A stretch of DNA of 64,000 nt from Montifringilla adamsi (taxonomy: Eukaryota; Chordata; Aves; Passeriformes; Passeridae), in contig JAGGNK010003113.1 in NCBI GenBank assembly GCA_017590115.1, positions 608,209 to 672,208 of the forward strand, read 5' to 3'. This document shows, one piece after another, positions 12,801 through 25,500 of the stretch. Under the pieces are notes generated by a model. The model was not told where the DNA came from. It did not search any database and saw only the letters and a program-made list of their open reading frames with translations. Within the stretch, counting starts at the first letter, position 1. Each line of letters starts with the position of its first letter. Both the position numbers and the translations under genes were made by a program.

Positions 12801-15800
12801 TTACTTTTTGCCTTTTACAGCCCACAGCGAGAGTCAGGTCCCTTGTATTCCAAACTGCAGGCATGCAGTCTCAAAAGCCTTGTCCTGTGGGGAAGGCTGA
12901 GGCATTAGGCTTGCACCGCCAAGGAGCACTTACTCATACAACATCTTATTTCCACAGCAGTTGTACTTCTAAAATTACAAAGGCATTTCTCAGGGCTGCA
13001 CGGTTTTGTGGTAGCTTTTGTTCCCTTGATGCTCTCAGCAGGTAGGACAGCGCTCTGCACGGCTCTGCCCATTTCACTTGAAAGTCAGCAACAACACCAC
13101 AACGCAGAGCTTTGCTTTAACAATGTGTTCTCGAGCCTGAGTCATAAACACTTCAAACCACCCCCACAGCCTGCGGCTCGAGCTGGGCAGGCTCCGCGTG
13201 GGCGAGCGCACTCGAGAGGGTGAGCTGCACGTGTGAAATGCGCCTCTGCATGTGAGCAAGCAGCACCCTGGGACACTGATCTTACCTCTCTGCGGACCAC
13301 TTTCCTGTCTGGGAGAGCTCCTTGGGCAGAGCTCTCCAGATGCCCAGAAGCGTTGATGGCAGACACGGCCGCATCCTGCACGTGGCAGGGATGCACAGCC
13401 TTCCTTGTCCAAGGTGAGGAATACTCTGCCTTGCACATCAAGTAGCTGCTGCAGCTGAGGCATTAGGCTTGCACCGCCAAGGAGCACTTACTCATACAAC
13501 ATCTTATTTCCACAGCAGTTGTACTTCTAAAATTACAAAGGCATTTCTCAGGGCTGCACGGTTTTGTGGTAGCTTTTGTTCCCTTGATGCTCTCAGCAGG
13601 TAGGACAGCGCTCTGCACGGCTCTGCCCATTTCACTTGAAAGTCAGCAACAACACCACAACGCAGAGCTTTGCTTTAACAATGTGTTCTCGAGCCTGAGT
13701 CATAAACACTTCAAACCACCCCCACAGCCTGCGGCTCGAGCTGGGCAGGCTCCGCGTGGGCGAGCGCACTCGAGAGGGTGAGCTGCACGTGTGAAATGCG
13801 CCTCTGCATGTGAGCAAGCAGCACCCTGGGACACTGATCTTACCTCTCTGCGGACCACTTTCCTGTCTGGGAGAGCTCCTTGGGCAGAGCTCTCCAGATG
13901 CCCAGAAGCGTTGATGGCATCGTTGATGGCACGTGGCAGGGATGCACAGCCTTCCTTGTCCAAGGTGAGGAATACTCTGCCTTGCACATCAAGTAGCTGC
14001 TGCAAATGCAGATCTGAGCTGGCTGGGGATTTGACAAGTGAAGGTACAGCACCTGTGAGGCTCCAGGGGGAGCAGATATGGGGGAAATGACCTGCCCTGT
14101 GGGAGGAGTGTGGCCAGACCCTGCCCACAGAGGCAGGAGCCCTGTCAGGGCTCACGGTGCAGCACGTACTCAGGGCAGTAGTTCCCAGGCTTTTTGCAGC
14201 CAAGTGGAGAAATCTACTGCTCCTCAAAGGCCAAGCTGTGTCCAGCGTTTGTTCCCCATCCCAGGCTGCTCCCACAATGAGATCTCTGGGATGTGTGGAA
14301 GAAGGCCTTTGCCTGAGCTCCAGAGCACTACAGGAGCACGCTGGAGCCAGCCCAGCACTCCTGCACCAGCAACCACCGGCTGCAAAGAGCCAGCATGAGA
14401 AACCCAGAGCAGGCAGGCAGAGCAGCAATAGGCAGGGAGAGGGCAGTGGGAGCAGGCAGGTCCTTGCCACAGGTCAGTCCTCAACAAAAGTCCCTCTCTC
14501 CCAAAGAAGACCTGGAACCCAGCTTGGACTTCTTACTCACAGAATTACAGAATGCTTTGAGTTGGAAGAGACCTCATTTTGTTCCAACCCTCTGCCACAG
14601 GCAGAGACACCTTCCATTAGACCAAGTTACTCCAAGCCCCATCCAGCCTGGCCTTGGACACTTCCAGGGATGGAGCAGCCACAGCTCCTCTGGGCAACCT
14701 GTGCCAGACATTCATTATCCTCACAAGGGAGAATTTTTTTCCTAATATCCCATCTGACTGCCCTCTGTCAGTGTGAAGCTGTTACCCCTTGTCCTGTCAC
14801 TCCAGGCACTTGTGTGAAGTCAGTGAGCATGGGAAGCATGGATACATCCGTGTGGATACATGGCTACGTTTTTCCTTCATATTGGGAGATCTGCAATTTC
14901 CAGCCTCCTTCAGCCTGTGAGTCCCAAGAGATCTCCCACAGCAGTGGATTGTTTTAACCTGGTGACAAAAAAGGTGCAGTTCAGTTCCCTTTCACAGTCC
15001 TTTTGTAGCCCAGAGCATCCACCAGCCTCAGCATCACAAACCAGAAACTGCTCCTGCATGGAGAGTGGTGGGAGCCCTGTTCCTTGGCGCTGGCTGTGTG
15101 GGAGCAGCGGCGTTCCCAAGGCAGCCGTGCTCACAGCTCACAGCCAGCACTGCTGCAAGTGCTGGGCAAAGAAAAGCACAGGGAGAAATTGGCCTCAGAG
15201 GACAGAAGGCGCTGGAAAAGGCTGGCAGGGAGGGATGGCACCACCACTCTGCCCGTTAATTGTCTCTTTGGCACATCTCATCCCATCGGGCTGCTCTTTA
15301 AAAGCAGATCCTGCCTCAGTCCTAAGACTGGACTTATCTGCAGAAGCCAAGGCAGAAGAACAGAGGCAAAACACTCTCCCTGCTCCCAGTGGAAGCATTA
15401 AATTTGTGTTAGTGTCTCTGTACCACATTCTGTATCCAGGGGAAAGTGAGCACCCTCTTTGCAAGGTTCATTACAATGTGCCATCTTCAGCTCAGCCTTG
15501 CCTTGTCCAGTGGGGGTTAATCTAAACCACATGAATTTCACAGGCTGAGTCAGAACTTGGTTAATAAGGCACAGTACAAGTGAGTCAGTGGCATCTCTCC
15601 TCACTGCTGTTTTACTGACTTCCCAGATAACAAATATCACTCACGCTGGACCACAGCCAGTGTGGTGGGATCCAAATCCCCATCTCCCACCAGAGTATCT
15701 TGGCATACATCTCTGTAAGAAAGCAAAATACATCTCTCTCCATTCAAGAGGAAAGGGGAAACTCAAAGGGAAATATTAAATCCTGATTTATTTTTTTTTC

Positions 15801-18800
15801 TGGGGCCATTTTCTACCCACACACCACACAATTACATTTGGACAGACACAAGGTACTTTGGAAATTGTACTCAGCACTTAATCCTCTGCCTCTTTGGCAC
15901 TCATTTACTCCCCAGGTGCACAGAGCTGCATTTGTTGCTCACAGACTACAAAGCAAAGAGCTGACCAGCACTTACCTCTCCCAAGTAGCTGAGTAGCTCT
16001 TGCTTCCTGGCTAAGTCAGTGCACAATTATCCCCAAACACAGGGAAGCTTTATTCCTGCCCTGCTCAGCTCCTCCCCAAGCCTCTGTCGTGCCCTCAGTG
16101 CCTCACAGCAGGCAGCGTCACCCACTGGAGCTCGACAGGATGTCACGATTGCTAGAGCAGCATGGGGAACTCACAGCCCGCCTCTGCACGACAGCAGGGC
16201 TCAGCTTGGTGCTGAAAAGGCAGATTTTGGTGAACAGCATCAGTCCCAGTGTTAATCGCTGCTGTACACTGGGTGACTTGCTGCAAGCAGTGAGCTCTCC
16301 AGTAACACTCTGTGCCAAGTCCTGAAGCCTCACTAAGGGCCTGGAATGAAAGGATGATGTCTCTTCTATCACTAACTGTTCTTTTTGTATAAGTTGGTTA
16401 AAAATATGTTTTGAAAGAAAATGGAAATACTCATGAACACAGCAGCTACACCCCATGTTCTGTGGCAGATATTCAGCAAAAGGCTCAGAGAAACCAAAGC
16501 TCTGCAGCTTGAGAAACAAGGAATTATTGGAATTACTCACTGCAAAGGAACTTCCCCAGAACCCTCTTCTCCACTGCAGAACCATAAGAGCCCTGTCCAG
16601 TCAACCCAGGGCCCAGGAACGTGTGATACCAACAGCTTCCACCCGAGCCACACTGGCTGAACAGGGATGGGCTGCTCAGGCAAGGAAGCCCCACTGAAAA
16701 CAAATGAAGTAACACACAGCCTAAAGCCAGCAAATGGGCAAATTTTTTTGGCACAGCAGCAAGTGGCAGCATTTGGACGTATTTCACCAATGAGTCCTCC
16801 GAAGGTTTACCTCTCCTTCACTGCTGTAGGCATGTGGCTAGAGAAGTGGCTCTTGGGTTCCCCTTAGCACAGCTGCCTTCTCTTGGTGGAACAGGAGCCA
16901 GGACTTAAAAGCCACCAAGATGGATGAGGCATGAGAGACCTTGTTGCCACTGTAGGCCCCCTAAGCCATTAAAGAGTTAATTTAAGGAGGAGTCCTGTAA
17001 TGTACCTGAATAAATAAGAACATCTGGAATCTATTCAGGAACTCCCAGAGCTGGGACTGACAGGTTCAGTACAGACAACACAGAACAGTAAATAAAATAA
17101 GTGTTTAGGAATGTTGTAAAAAAGTCACAAAATGATAAATTAGTAAATTGAGAGGTGCTTGACACTGGAGCTGTTCAGCTGCCAAAGATGGGGGCCTATG
17201 GCATCATTAGTATGGTACTACTCTCTGTAGACCTCTGTAATTGGGAAACATGGGACTTGTTGGGAAAAACTGCTCACAGGTAACTAGAAAGGATTTCACC
17301 TCCCACTTCTGTGGAATCCTGCAGGATTCAGGCAGCCCCATCACCTGGCCTGCACCTGCAGTGAGCTGCTCCCTTGGTTGGACAGTGTGTGTTTGTTTAG
17401 CCGCCCATCAATGCTGCCCCAGGAGCCCACTCAGCACTCTGGAAGCCTTGGAAGTGTCCAGGTGATCTGCAGTGACACACTGCTCCAGCTCCCAGGGCCA
17501 TTGTGCCAGCCAGGTGTGGTCATGGCATGTGGCACAGCACGTGCACCTCTTACCTGAGCGAGGAGGAGACTTGCAGCTGAACTCTCAGCAGACATCAAAT
17601 CACTTTAGTCTTTTTTCCTTCCTGAGGCAAAATGAAACTGCCCAAAGCACACCATAAATCTGGCAGGGCAATGGGACCTCGTTCACAAGGATGTGGGAGA
17701 GGAGACCCAGCTCTGCAGGATTCAGTGCCTGTGTGCCATGGCTGATTCTCCTCACACCAGGCAGAGCAGTGATGTGTTTGTGTACCTGTGCCTGCAGGAC
17801 AGGTACACAAACACACAGCTCAGAGAAGTCTGCTCTGAGTCTCTCAGCATGAGAGGAGCTGTCAGGCTTTTCTTTCATGGGAATGCAGCTGAGATGCCAG
17901 GAAAGCACTCCTGGCAGCAGGCAGAGCTGAGAAATGTGGGCTCCAGCTCCCAGCCCTGCCTGGAGTGGCTGTCAGACACCCTGCCTTGGAGGATGCCACA
18001 TTCACCACACAAGCACCAATGGAAACTCACAACTTGGTAAGAAAAGCAGCTTCACTGCTTAATTAAATCTCTCATTGAAGAGTACCAGCCTCCATCTGGT
18101 TCACCAGCAAGGCCATTCAGAAGCAGTAAGGGGCTGGCCCTCTTCCTTTCACAACCCAGCAATCCCTCATGCAGGTACCTTGAACAGCAAACTCCTGCAC
18201 AGACAGCAGCTCCTGCCCAAGGATTAACACAGGTATCACAGCTCCTCCCCTCGAGGTGCTGGGCTTTGAAGAACCCCACAGCATCTTGTTTTATGTGACT
18301 GTGACATCAATCCCCTGAGCACATTTTCCAGTCTAACTACAGAATCGGAAGAGACCTCAATTCAAGGTCCTTTTTCTTGGTAACAAAGGATCTGTAAAGC
18401 AGAGCTGCTTTCAAAAGAAAACCTCCTGACTGAACTCCTAGATAACATCCCAGCAGCAAACTGACATCCTTTTAATCACTCCTCTAAGTCAAGACACAGG
18501 GAGCTGAAGACCTATTCAAGAAGCAGAAGGTCACATTTCTTTCTGGAAGGATGTAGGGTTGTCCAACAATGAGACGCAAAGACTAAATTGAATATAATTC
18601 ATTATAACAAAAAGCAAGAAGACAAAAAAAAAAGTTCTAAATTTCAAGTCATCCTCTAGTAGGGCTGCTGTGCCCACTGGGATTTCTTTCTCCATATCTT
18701 TTATGCGGTTTCCATTTATCTGCCAGCTGAGCTAGTCAAGTTTGGGGCCAAAACAAGACAATAAAAACTTGCTGCTTCATGCTGTTAATTTTGTTTTAAC

Positions 18801-20266
18801 TGAACAGGCAGCTGAAGGTACAGCTATACCTAGAAATGGGTATTCCTACAGCAGGATCACTGAAAAACTACATGGCCCTAGGACAGCAGAACTTCCTGAG
18901 GCAAGCAGAGCACTAAGCATGTAAGAAACACAGACCAGGAAACATCCCACAGCAAAAGCAGCATTACAGAGGGGGAGGCAAAGTTCCCAGGAAATGGTAT
19001 GAAATGCTATCAGAAAACACAGGAACTAAACCTTAGCAACGGGGACATGTGAAAGAAAAGAAGAGGAAACTAAGAACTGCATACAAAGGAAAAAATCCCA
19101 GGAAGTTCTACAATTACCCAAGTGAGGAAAACTGTTAAAGTGCAGCATTTGGAAAAATAGTTGGATACAGTGAAAGACATCAGCTCCAGATGGAACAGCA
19201 CAGTCCTGAAACTGAGCTGTATCTAACCCAGAAATTGAAAAGAAGTTGAGTTTTCACATGAGATGTGGAGCACTGCCTTAACACTGGGGTGTGAAAGGCC
19301 AGGAATACAGACACAACCTCCTTGTAGGAGAATGAGCAATGAAGAAAAAAAGGAAAATTTCACAGGGAAGCACTTCTCAGACAAAGAAGGAGGAAAGAAG
19401 ACTTTTCTTGTGACCATAAATATCAGTTTCAGAAAAGCCTAATCTTGGCCTATGATTTTGTTAGAACACAGAAATAGTGTGACAAAGGCAAGAGATTTTA
19501 CTAGGGAGGAAGTCAAACTCACTAATAGTCTAAAGCTACACAAGTGTCAGAAATAAGGATTTGTCTACTGCAGTGGCATAACATCAAACAGAATCATGAA
19601 TCAAGGAGTGGTTTGGGTTGGAAGGGATGTTAAAGCTCATCTTGTTCCAACCCCCTGCCACAGACAGGGACACTTTCCCCTAGATCAGGTTACTCCAAGC
19701 CCTGTCCAACCTGACCTTGAATTCTTCCAGGGATGTGACTGTGCAAGTGACAAGGTGATTTTCTTTACAAAATCACGGTGTCTCTTTCCTTCTGTCTTTT
19801 TTTTTTTTTTTCCTCTTCTGGTGTATTACCCCTTCTCCTTAATTAGCTTATAATTTTTGCTTTATAGCTTAATTTTATAGCTAAACACTTCATTATCTCA
19901 CAGAAGGAAACAGTTTAATATAGAGGATTGCATGTCTGTCACTTCCAGTTGGTTCCACAGGCTCTTTTGTCAGGTTTGGAAGAAGACAGGTCTACCTTGG
20001 TCACTGATCCCACCTCAGCCCTCCCTCGGGCAGTGGGGCAGAGCTGACCTGCTCACCAGGAGACAAGCACTGCTCCTTACTTACAAAAAGCAAGGAGAGA
20101 ATCAGAGGCAGGAGGAGCTGGCAGTCCCAGCTGTGCTCACGGACGCAGCGCAGCACAAGGTGCAGCTCCCAGCAGGAGTCGGCAGAGCTCCTCAAAGAAG
20201 CCTTGGAGGAGGAGCGGCTTTTCTGCAGCACTGCCACCCTCCGGCTCCAGGGAAAATTCCCTCTTC
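9859..20266 (-). CDS. Candidate unrecognised multi-exon gene (exon chain in phase)
   Basis: I do not recognise this protein. Minus-strand blocks with canonical AG/GT borders join in phase. Block A is 20141-20266 (optional; contains FFEELCRLLLGAA). B is 16175-16340 (RLQDLAQSVTGELTACSK ... LGLMLFTKICLF). C is 13844-13999 (QLLDVQGRVFLTLDKEG). E is 10587-10700 (QMTGNALWFVFQTFLLDVVQ). F is 9859-9936, a terminal exon (AKDLKQLSKKIRDVRNSD, stop TAG). Phases run 2 (A to B), then 0 at each later junction. Predicted residues are leucine-rich and partly helical. No 5' end or CpG promoter was identified. Caveats: the opposite strand is also open over B and C, I chose blocks after scanning, and no neighbour explains them. 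It could be a lineage-specific gene, a decayed gene or coincidence. Confidence 0.3.
11101..11240 (+). repeat. CR1 LINE fragment
   Basis: Forward CR1 tail text is visible (tgaggcactggcacagagaa, ccatccctggaattgttcaa, ggccaggttggg). The copy is truncated at both ends. Confidence 0.75.
12896..14004. repeat. Direct tandem duplication, about 0.55 kb x 2
   Basis: Unit 1 is 12896-13453 (558 bp) and unit 2 is 13454-14004 (551 bp), head to tail. They look identical over nearly all their length; the visible difference is one patch (about 13362-13380 versus 13920-13931), where unit 2 is 7 bp shorter and carries its own 12-bp repeat (gcatcgttgatg-like). The high identity implies a recent duplication or an assembly artefact (two alleles placed in tandem). 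Each unit contains a copy of candidate exon C on the minus strand; only the unit 2 copy keeps the frame. Confidence 0.9.
14541..14812 (-). repeat. CR1 LINE 3' end, reverse orientation
   Basis: Starts with acagaattacagaatgcttt and keeps, in order, tgttccaaccctctgccaca, ttccattagaccaagtt, acacttccagggatgg, ctctgggcaacctg and the final cttgtcctgtcact block. It is one of the better preserved CR1 tails in the window. Confidence 0.88.
19592..19738 (-). repeat. CR1 LINE 3' end, reverse orientation
   Basis: Short, well-preserved tail: gtttgggttggaagggatg, tgttccaaccccctgccaca, agatcaggttactccaagcc and attcttccagggatg. Confidence 0.85.
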
Positions 20267-20401
20267 CTGGCAGAGAAAAATCCCTGAGCCCCTGGGTTTA
20301 TCCCCTTTTCCTCCCACCGGCAAGGAGAGAGCTGGCAGCAAAGCTGGATGTGAAAATTCCCATCGGTAAGCAGAATCTGCACAGCAAACCCTTGGGATCA
20401 G

Positions 20402-21308
20402 CAGCCTGGAGGAGTTGCTGTCTGGCTGCCAACACTCCCTGAATTTGGGGGCACCAACGTGGCCAGTTCATCCAAAGACCCCAGACAGCAGCTGGGCAGC
20501 ACCTCAGTGCTCTGATGCCCTGGCTTACAAATGCAGAAACGGGAGACAAGTAACCTGCACCGTTTCTGTATTAGATAAACTTTCTTTCTGGGTCTAGGGG
20601 CGCATCCTGTCCAGCACTCTGGAAATGCTGTCCCAAGGCCCCAGAATGGCACATGTGAAGATCAGGATTCAAGAACTCCACAAGGCAGTTGTGACTCTAC
20701 TTAGCTCCGAGGGAAATTCCCTTTCTCAATTCTCCCTGCTGGTTCACATAGTTTATCACACATCACCAGTAAGTGATGCACAGGCAGATGAACCCCAAGC
20801 TCTCCTGTCACAAAAAATAATCTAAAAATGCTGCAGATGTTGAATCTCATTTAGTAGAAGACAGCTTAGCACAGAAGTCTGCTTGCAGAGCAACCCAAAG
20901 AGGAAACACCCTCAATGAGCAAGATCCAAAATCTGAGACAGATGGCAGCTGTTATTAGAAAGGGTCAAACACTGTTTTCCTGTTTGTGGGCTTTTAATGA
21001 CAATTTTCACAATAATTTACAAATTTGTTGTTACGCACACTTATGTCCATTTAGTAATGAAAATTGTGAGTTAATTCAGCTCTCAGTTGAGAAACTGCTG
21101 TAAAACTGCCCTTGCTGAGGGCTGCTCTCTGGTTTGTGCTCTACAGGCAGCCAAGCGAGTTCCTCATGCCAAACCTGCCCAACCTGCCGGCCCTCCCCAG
21201 GCTGCTCCCGAGCTCCCTCTGTTCGCACCAAGGGGAGGACCTGGAAGTTTCCAAGTGCTGAGGGAGTGGAGTGACAGCTCAACGGCTGCGGGGCTCACGT
21301 GTGCCTAA
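20402..21308 (+). other. Plus-strand open blocks of uncertain status
   Basis: Three forward blocks look protein-like: about 20402-20549 (SLEELLSGCQHSLNLG), 20598-20768 (VKIRIQELHKAVVTLLSS, ending at a gtaagt donor) and 21147-21308 (AAKRVPHAKPAQPAGPP, stop TAA, after a tctacag acceptor). The last two join in phase 0. The first two are separated by only 48 nt in the same frame with one in-frame TAG, too short for a normal bird intron. I recognise no family. A decayed gene or chance open frame is as likely as a real one. Confidence 0.18.
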
Positions 21309-22367
21309 GGCAGGATGGGGAGGGAGCGTCCCAGCCCTCAGCAGGGCAGCAGCACAGCCTCTCCCAAGGACCCGCTCCCAGGGAGCCGGTGGCTGCAGCC
21401 CACGACTCAGCACAGCTCTGGGCTCTGCTCGGAAGGCCTGAACAAAGACAGAAGCAGCTGAGGGGCAGTGCAAAGTGCCGTGGGACAATACTCCATGACA
21501 GCTATGCCAGTGCTACCATTGCCTCATGTCTGGGCGTCAGGAATTCACCCACTGGATACTGTTCAAAGGAGGGAAAAAGATGGAAACCTGAGCCAAAACA
21601 CAAACAGAACAGATCAACGCTGGAGAATTCCAGGAGTTCAGCTATGTTAGTCCTCAGCAGAGGAGAGGAAATACATCAAAAGGTACTACAGACTTGAGTT
21701 TTCCCACCCAAGCTGTTGCAATCATCTCAATAATTCACCTCTCAGGACAGAACTTGCTTTCCAGTAAGACAGACTGTTTGCCTTTTACTTCCAGTCACTT
21801 CAAGCTGATTCAGCTTTGTGCCTTCTTGGAAAGAAGAAGTCAGCAGCAGGGTTTCTCAGAGAAATGTAATACAGCAATTTAAAGCAGCCAGTCTGGCCTG
21901 TCAGAAAAAGCGAAGGCAGAGCAGGTGGGGACCGCAATGAATGCCCCAAGAGTTCTGCTGAAGGAAGGAACGTCAGGGATTTCTCTCCAGAAAAGCATGG
22001 GAAGTGTTAAACCTTGCACCTCACACATGTCGGAGTTTTCCCCACACTGAGCTCTTTCACAAAGACGTCCCCCACAATGCTTTTACAGGAGAGGAACCAT
22101 TATCCTGACAATCAGATCATCCATTCTCAGATAACTTATATTTAATGTGTGAAAAAAAGGGAGTACTTTACAGCAGGCCCTGGAGAGAAGAGAAAGGACT
22201 GTGGTGAGCAGTCCACTGACAGAAACTGCTCCCTGGAGTTCCCTTTCCCCTTGCCTTCCTCCCCTCTCCAAGTGCAGTAACTCAATCCACAAGGTAACTG
22301 AACTCTCATGGGGGAATCTGGGGCACAAGAGGCTGCAGCTCCTTTCCAAACGAATTAGTTTCATTTC

Positions 22368-22373
22368 TTTATT
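22368..22373 (-). terminator. Polyadenylation signal of NSFL1C
   Basis: AATAAA on the minus strand about 200 bp past the NSFL1C stop codon, giving a short 3' UTR. The 3' end is inferred from this hexamer. Confidence 0.55.
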
Positions 22374-22386
22374 TTAAAGTCCACTG

Positions 22387-22414
22387 ATCATCATTATCAT
22401 CATCATCATCATCA
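22387..22414. repeat. (ATC)n microsatellite
   Basis: About nine near-perfect ATC/ATT triplets directly downstream of the NSFL1C polyadenylation signal. Ordinary simple repeat. Confidence 0.85.
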
Positions 22415-22575
22415 CAAAAAAACCCCATGGGAAATGCAACTAAAGAGAAAAAGTCCAACCAAGACCTAAGAACCCAGAGCTAGGAGCAGATGTGGGCCTG
22501 CGTGGCACGGCGCCGGCGCGCGCGCGGGAGGAGACGACCCCGTGCGCCGCAGCTGCGTGGCCGGAGCTGGGTCCT

Positions 22576-25500
22576 TTATGTCAACCGCTGAACGATGACA
22601 GCGTTGAGCAGGTTGGCTTCCTTCAGGGTCTGGTTCTCATCAGTCAGCTCTTTATTGGGGAAGGTGGTCATGAGGACGAAACTGGTGGCAGCCATCGCTG
22701 GCCGAGCATCTACTATGAAGAGCCGGATGTCACGGATCCTGTCCAAAGGGATCAAACACACAGGGTGATGCTGTTACTGCCCAGCCTGGACAAGTGACTG
22801 CTCTGCCCAGAGCGTGCAGCCCTGCAGCTCTGCAGTTGTATTCCTGCTCTCCACAGGCCACACCAGGCTATTCTGATCCAACCTGCTCCTGTTTAGTGAA
22901 ATAGCAGCAGCTGCCTTCTGGGCTACAGGCTCAGCTCGGTGTTCTCTGTCTGTGTTGTCAGGGGGTCATTTGAAACTGAAAGCCCCCAGGCCCTTTGCTA
23001 TGAACAATTAACAAACTGACACTTCCTGAGCTTGTCACACACAGCAGAACCCAGAGGATTTCAGCTCCTGTGAGCGGCCACACAGTGACACAGGATCCAT
23101 TTCTGGAACTCAGTCACAGGCAGAGGTTTTTGTAATTTTTTGCCCTGAGCTTGACCCTGATATAAAATGGAGGAATTAGTATAAATTACAAGATCAGGAA
23201 GGTGAGAAGGATTTCAAGAGATTTTGAGTGAAACAGTGGTATATCTAAACCAACTTTGCTCGTCTATAGAACAGAATTATGGTAAGAGCATCCCTTGGTG
23301 CTCCATTCAGCACAGGGAATAGCCTTATAAAAAAGCCTAAATGGAGTCAGAGTAACTGAACCAGGCTCCTAATTATCTGCCAGTTTCCAAAGCCTTTAGA
23401 ACAGAATCAGTTTTTTACAGGTGACATCAAGGAAAGTTCTGCTGATATCACTTACACTCCCAGGTGTTGGGTCACTGGCTATAATCTATCCCAATTTGGA
23501 AAGCAAATCCTACCCAACAGTAAGCAACTGTCTTAAAAACACCACAATAACTTCATTCCCTTTCACTTGTACAGAAGGATGCCCAGAGCTCCTTCTGGCA
23601 GGCTATCCAGGATTTTAGCACTTGCTCCCTGCCTTGCAGGGCCATCTATGCCTTGCCTGTGTTCCCTGTTGTGCTCGTACCTGTGACTGTGGTTGAACTT
23701 CTGCACCAGGCGCCCGCCGTCAGCGAGCCGGATCTGGATGTTGGTGACGGGCTCCGCCTCATCGATCACGATGGCAGAACTGGCTTTGGCTTCGTTCTCT
23801 GCCTGCTGGGCTGGAGAGCTGGTGCCCATCACCTGGGGCGCCGTGCTGCCAACAGGGAGACGCAAGGTGAGCTGTTAGAAAGCAAACTCACCCGGCTACA
23901 GGGTGCCAGATCAGGCAGCAAGCTCACTGTCTGCCAGGCCCAGCTACCAGGGCTCCTCCTCAAGCAAGCTGCAAGTCAGAATTCTTGAGTCAGCCAGTCA
24001 GCAGGGACTTGTCTAGAAGTTCAACTCTACCATTCCCTTTAGTGCCAAGGGTCCTCACAATTTAACAGGGGAAGTGTGAATTGGAAACACTGCTCCAATG
24101 CAACACACCATGGAGGTTGCAAACCAGGGATCTGGCTCCCGGCAGGGAGAGGTTGGGCCACCTCACAGTGTACATCAGTGAGCCTTGTTTCCTTAGAGGA
24201 ACACCTCCCATCCCACAGGTACCCAGTGCCTTTCTTTCAGAAGGATGAATCAGAAGGCTCCACCTTGCAAGGCTGGAGTGACTCTCTCACATTACATGTA
24301 GTAAACCAGTGTCACAATCTTCTCACCTGCCCAGCTTCTGTCCTTCTCCAGTAAAAGCTTTGAAGACACTTTTAGGTTTCACATACTCCTCATCACGGTG
24401 GTCTTCCATGTCCAGGTTCACCTGTCCGCCCCGTGCTAACCTGCGCAGCTCAGCTGGGACCTCCCTGCAAAGAGAGTGTTCTAAGGCAGCTGCCTGAGGC
24501 AGCAAAGCAGGAATACATGGACAAAAAGCCCAAGATCTGTGGAATTTTAGGAATCACAGAGAGCCTTTGCTTAACTGACAGGGCAGATGCACACCTCCCC
24601 ACTGACAGACACAAACTAAAGGTTACTTCTCCCTGGCCCTCACCTGCGGTGACACAATGCATCAGAAATTCTCAACACAAATATCAGTATGTTTGTTTAC
24701 TTCAAACCCACTCCCTGTTTACCTGAATGAAATGTTCCATATTAAGGGTAACTAATTTCTTGCAAGAAAGCTCAGGTGAAATGTGCCATGGATTCAGAAG
24801 CCTGGATTCCACAGACACTCATGTTTCAGGAAACAGCTGTCCCTTTTCTCCCCTCTCACTACGTACCCTCTGCGGATATCATCAAGGAACTGGGCATTGG
24901 ATGGATCCTGGTAGCTCCTCAGCTCTCCACTATCGAGACTAAATCCACTCTTCCAGAGCTTCAGTACAACGTGCACCTGCAGCAGCCCCAAAAGAACAAT
25001 CAGCCTCACTGAGCATCTTGGTGACAACAAAAAATGAAGCAAAATGAAAAGTTTCAGATGGGCAGAGGAGCTTCAAGGTGCAAAATTATTCCAGCAAGTT
25101 TCTCTGAGCTAAGGGAAAAACCCAAAGCACTGGCTTTTATGTAATGGTCAGGTGTCAATTCCTAGAAGGTGGCACCATGGTCCCCTTTTGGATAAATATG
25201 GCTGAAGAGCCAGGAATGTGCTGGGTGAGGAGCCTAAACCAGGCTCCCACCACAGCCACGACCTTGTCTGGTCACAAACCAAGCACAAGGGAATCTTGAA
25301 CTGATGCTGTCAGCTCCCATCTATGGGTACATATTGGATGTATACAATAATGGATAAAGAAGAGTTGATTTCCCAATGCTCTTTGCGTACTATTTTTCCT
25401 GATCTGCACTTCTAAGAAAAGCTCAGATTCTTAATTAAAAGATCACCAGAAAACTGCTTACCCAAGACCTAATCATCTATTATTCTCTGCTTGGAAATCC

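Noticed and set aside
14860..15525. 221-aa plus-strand open frame
   Set aside because: No domain resemblance, begins next to a CR1 tail, and shows no coding-like hydrophobic pattern or splice context.
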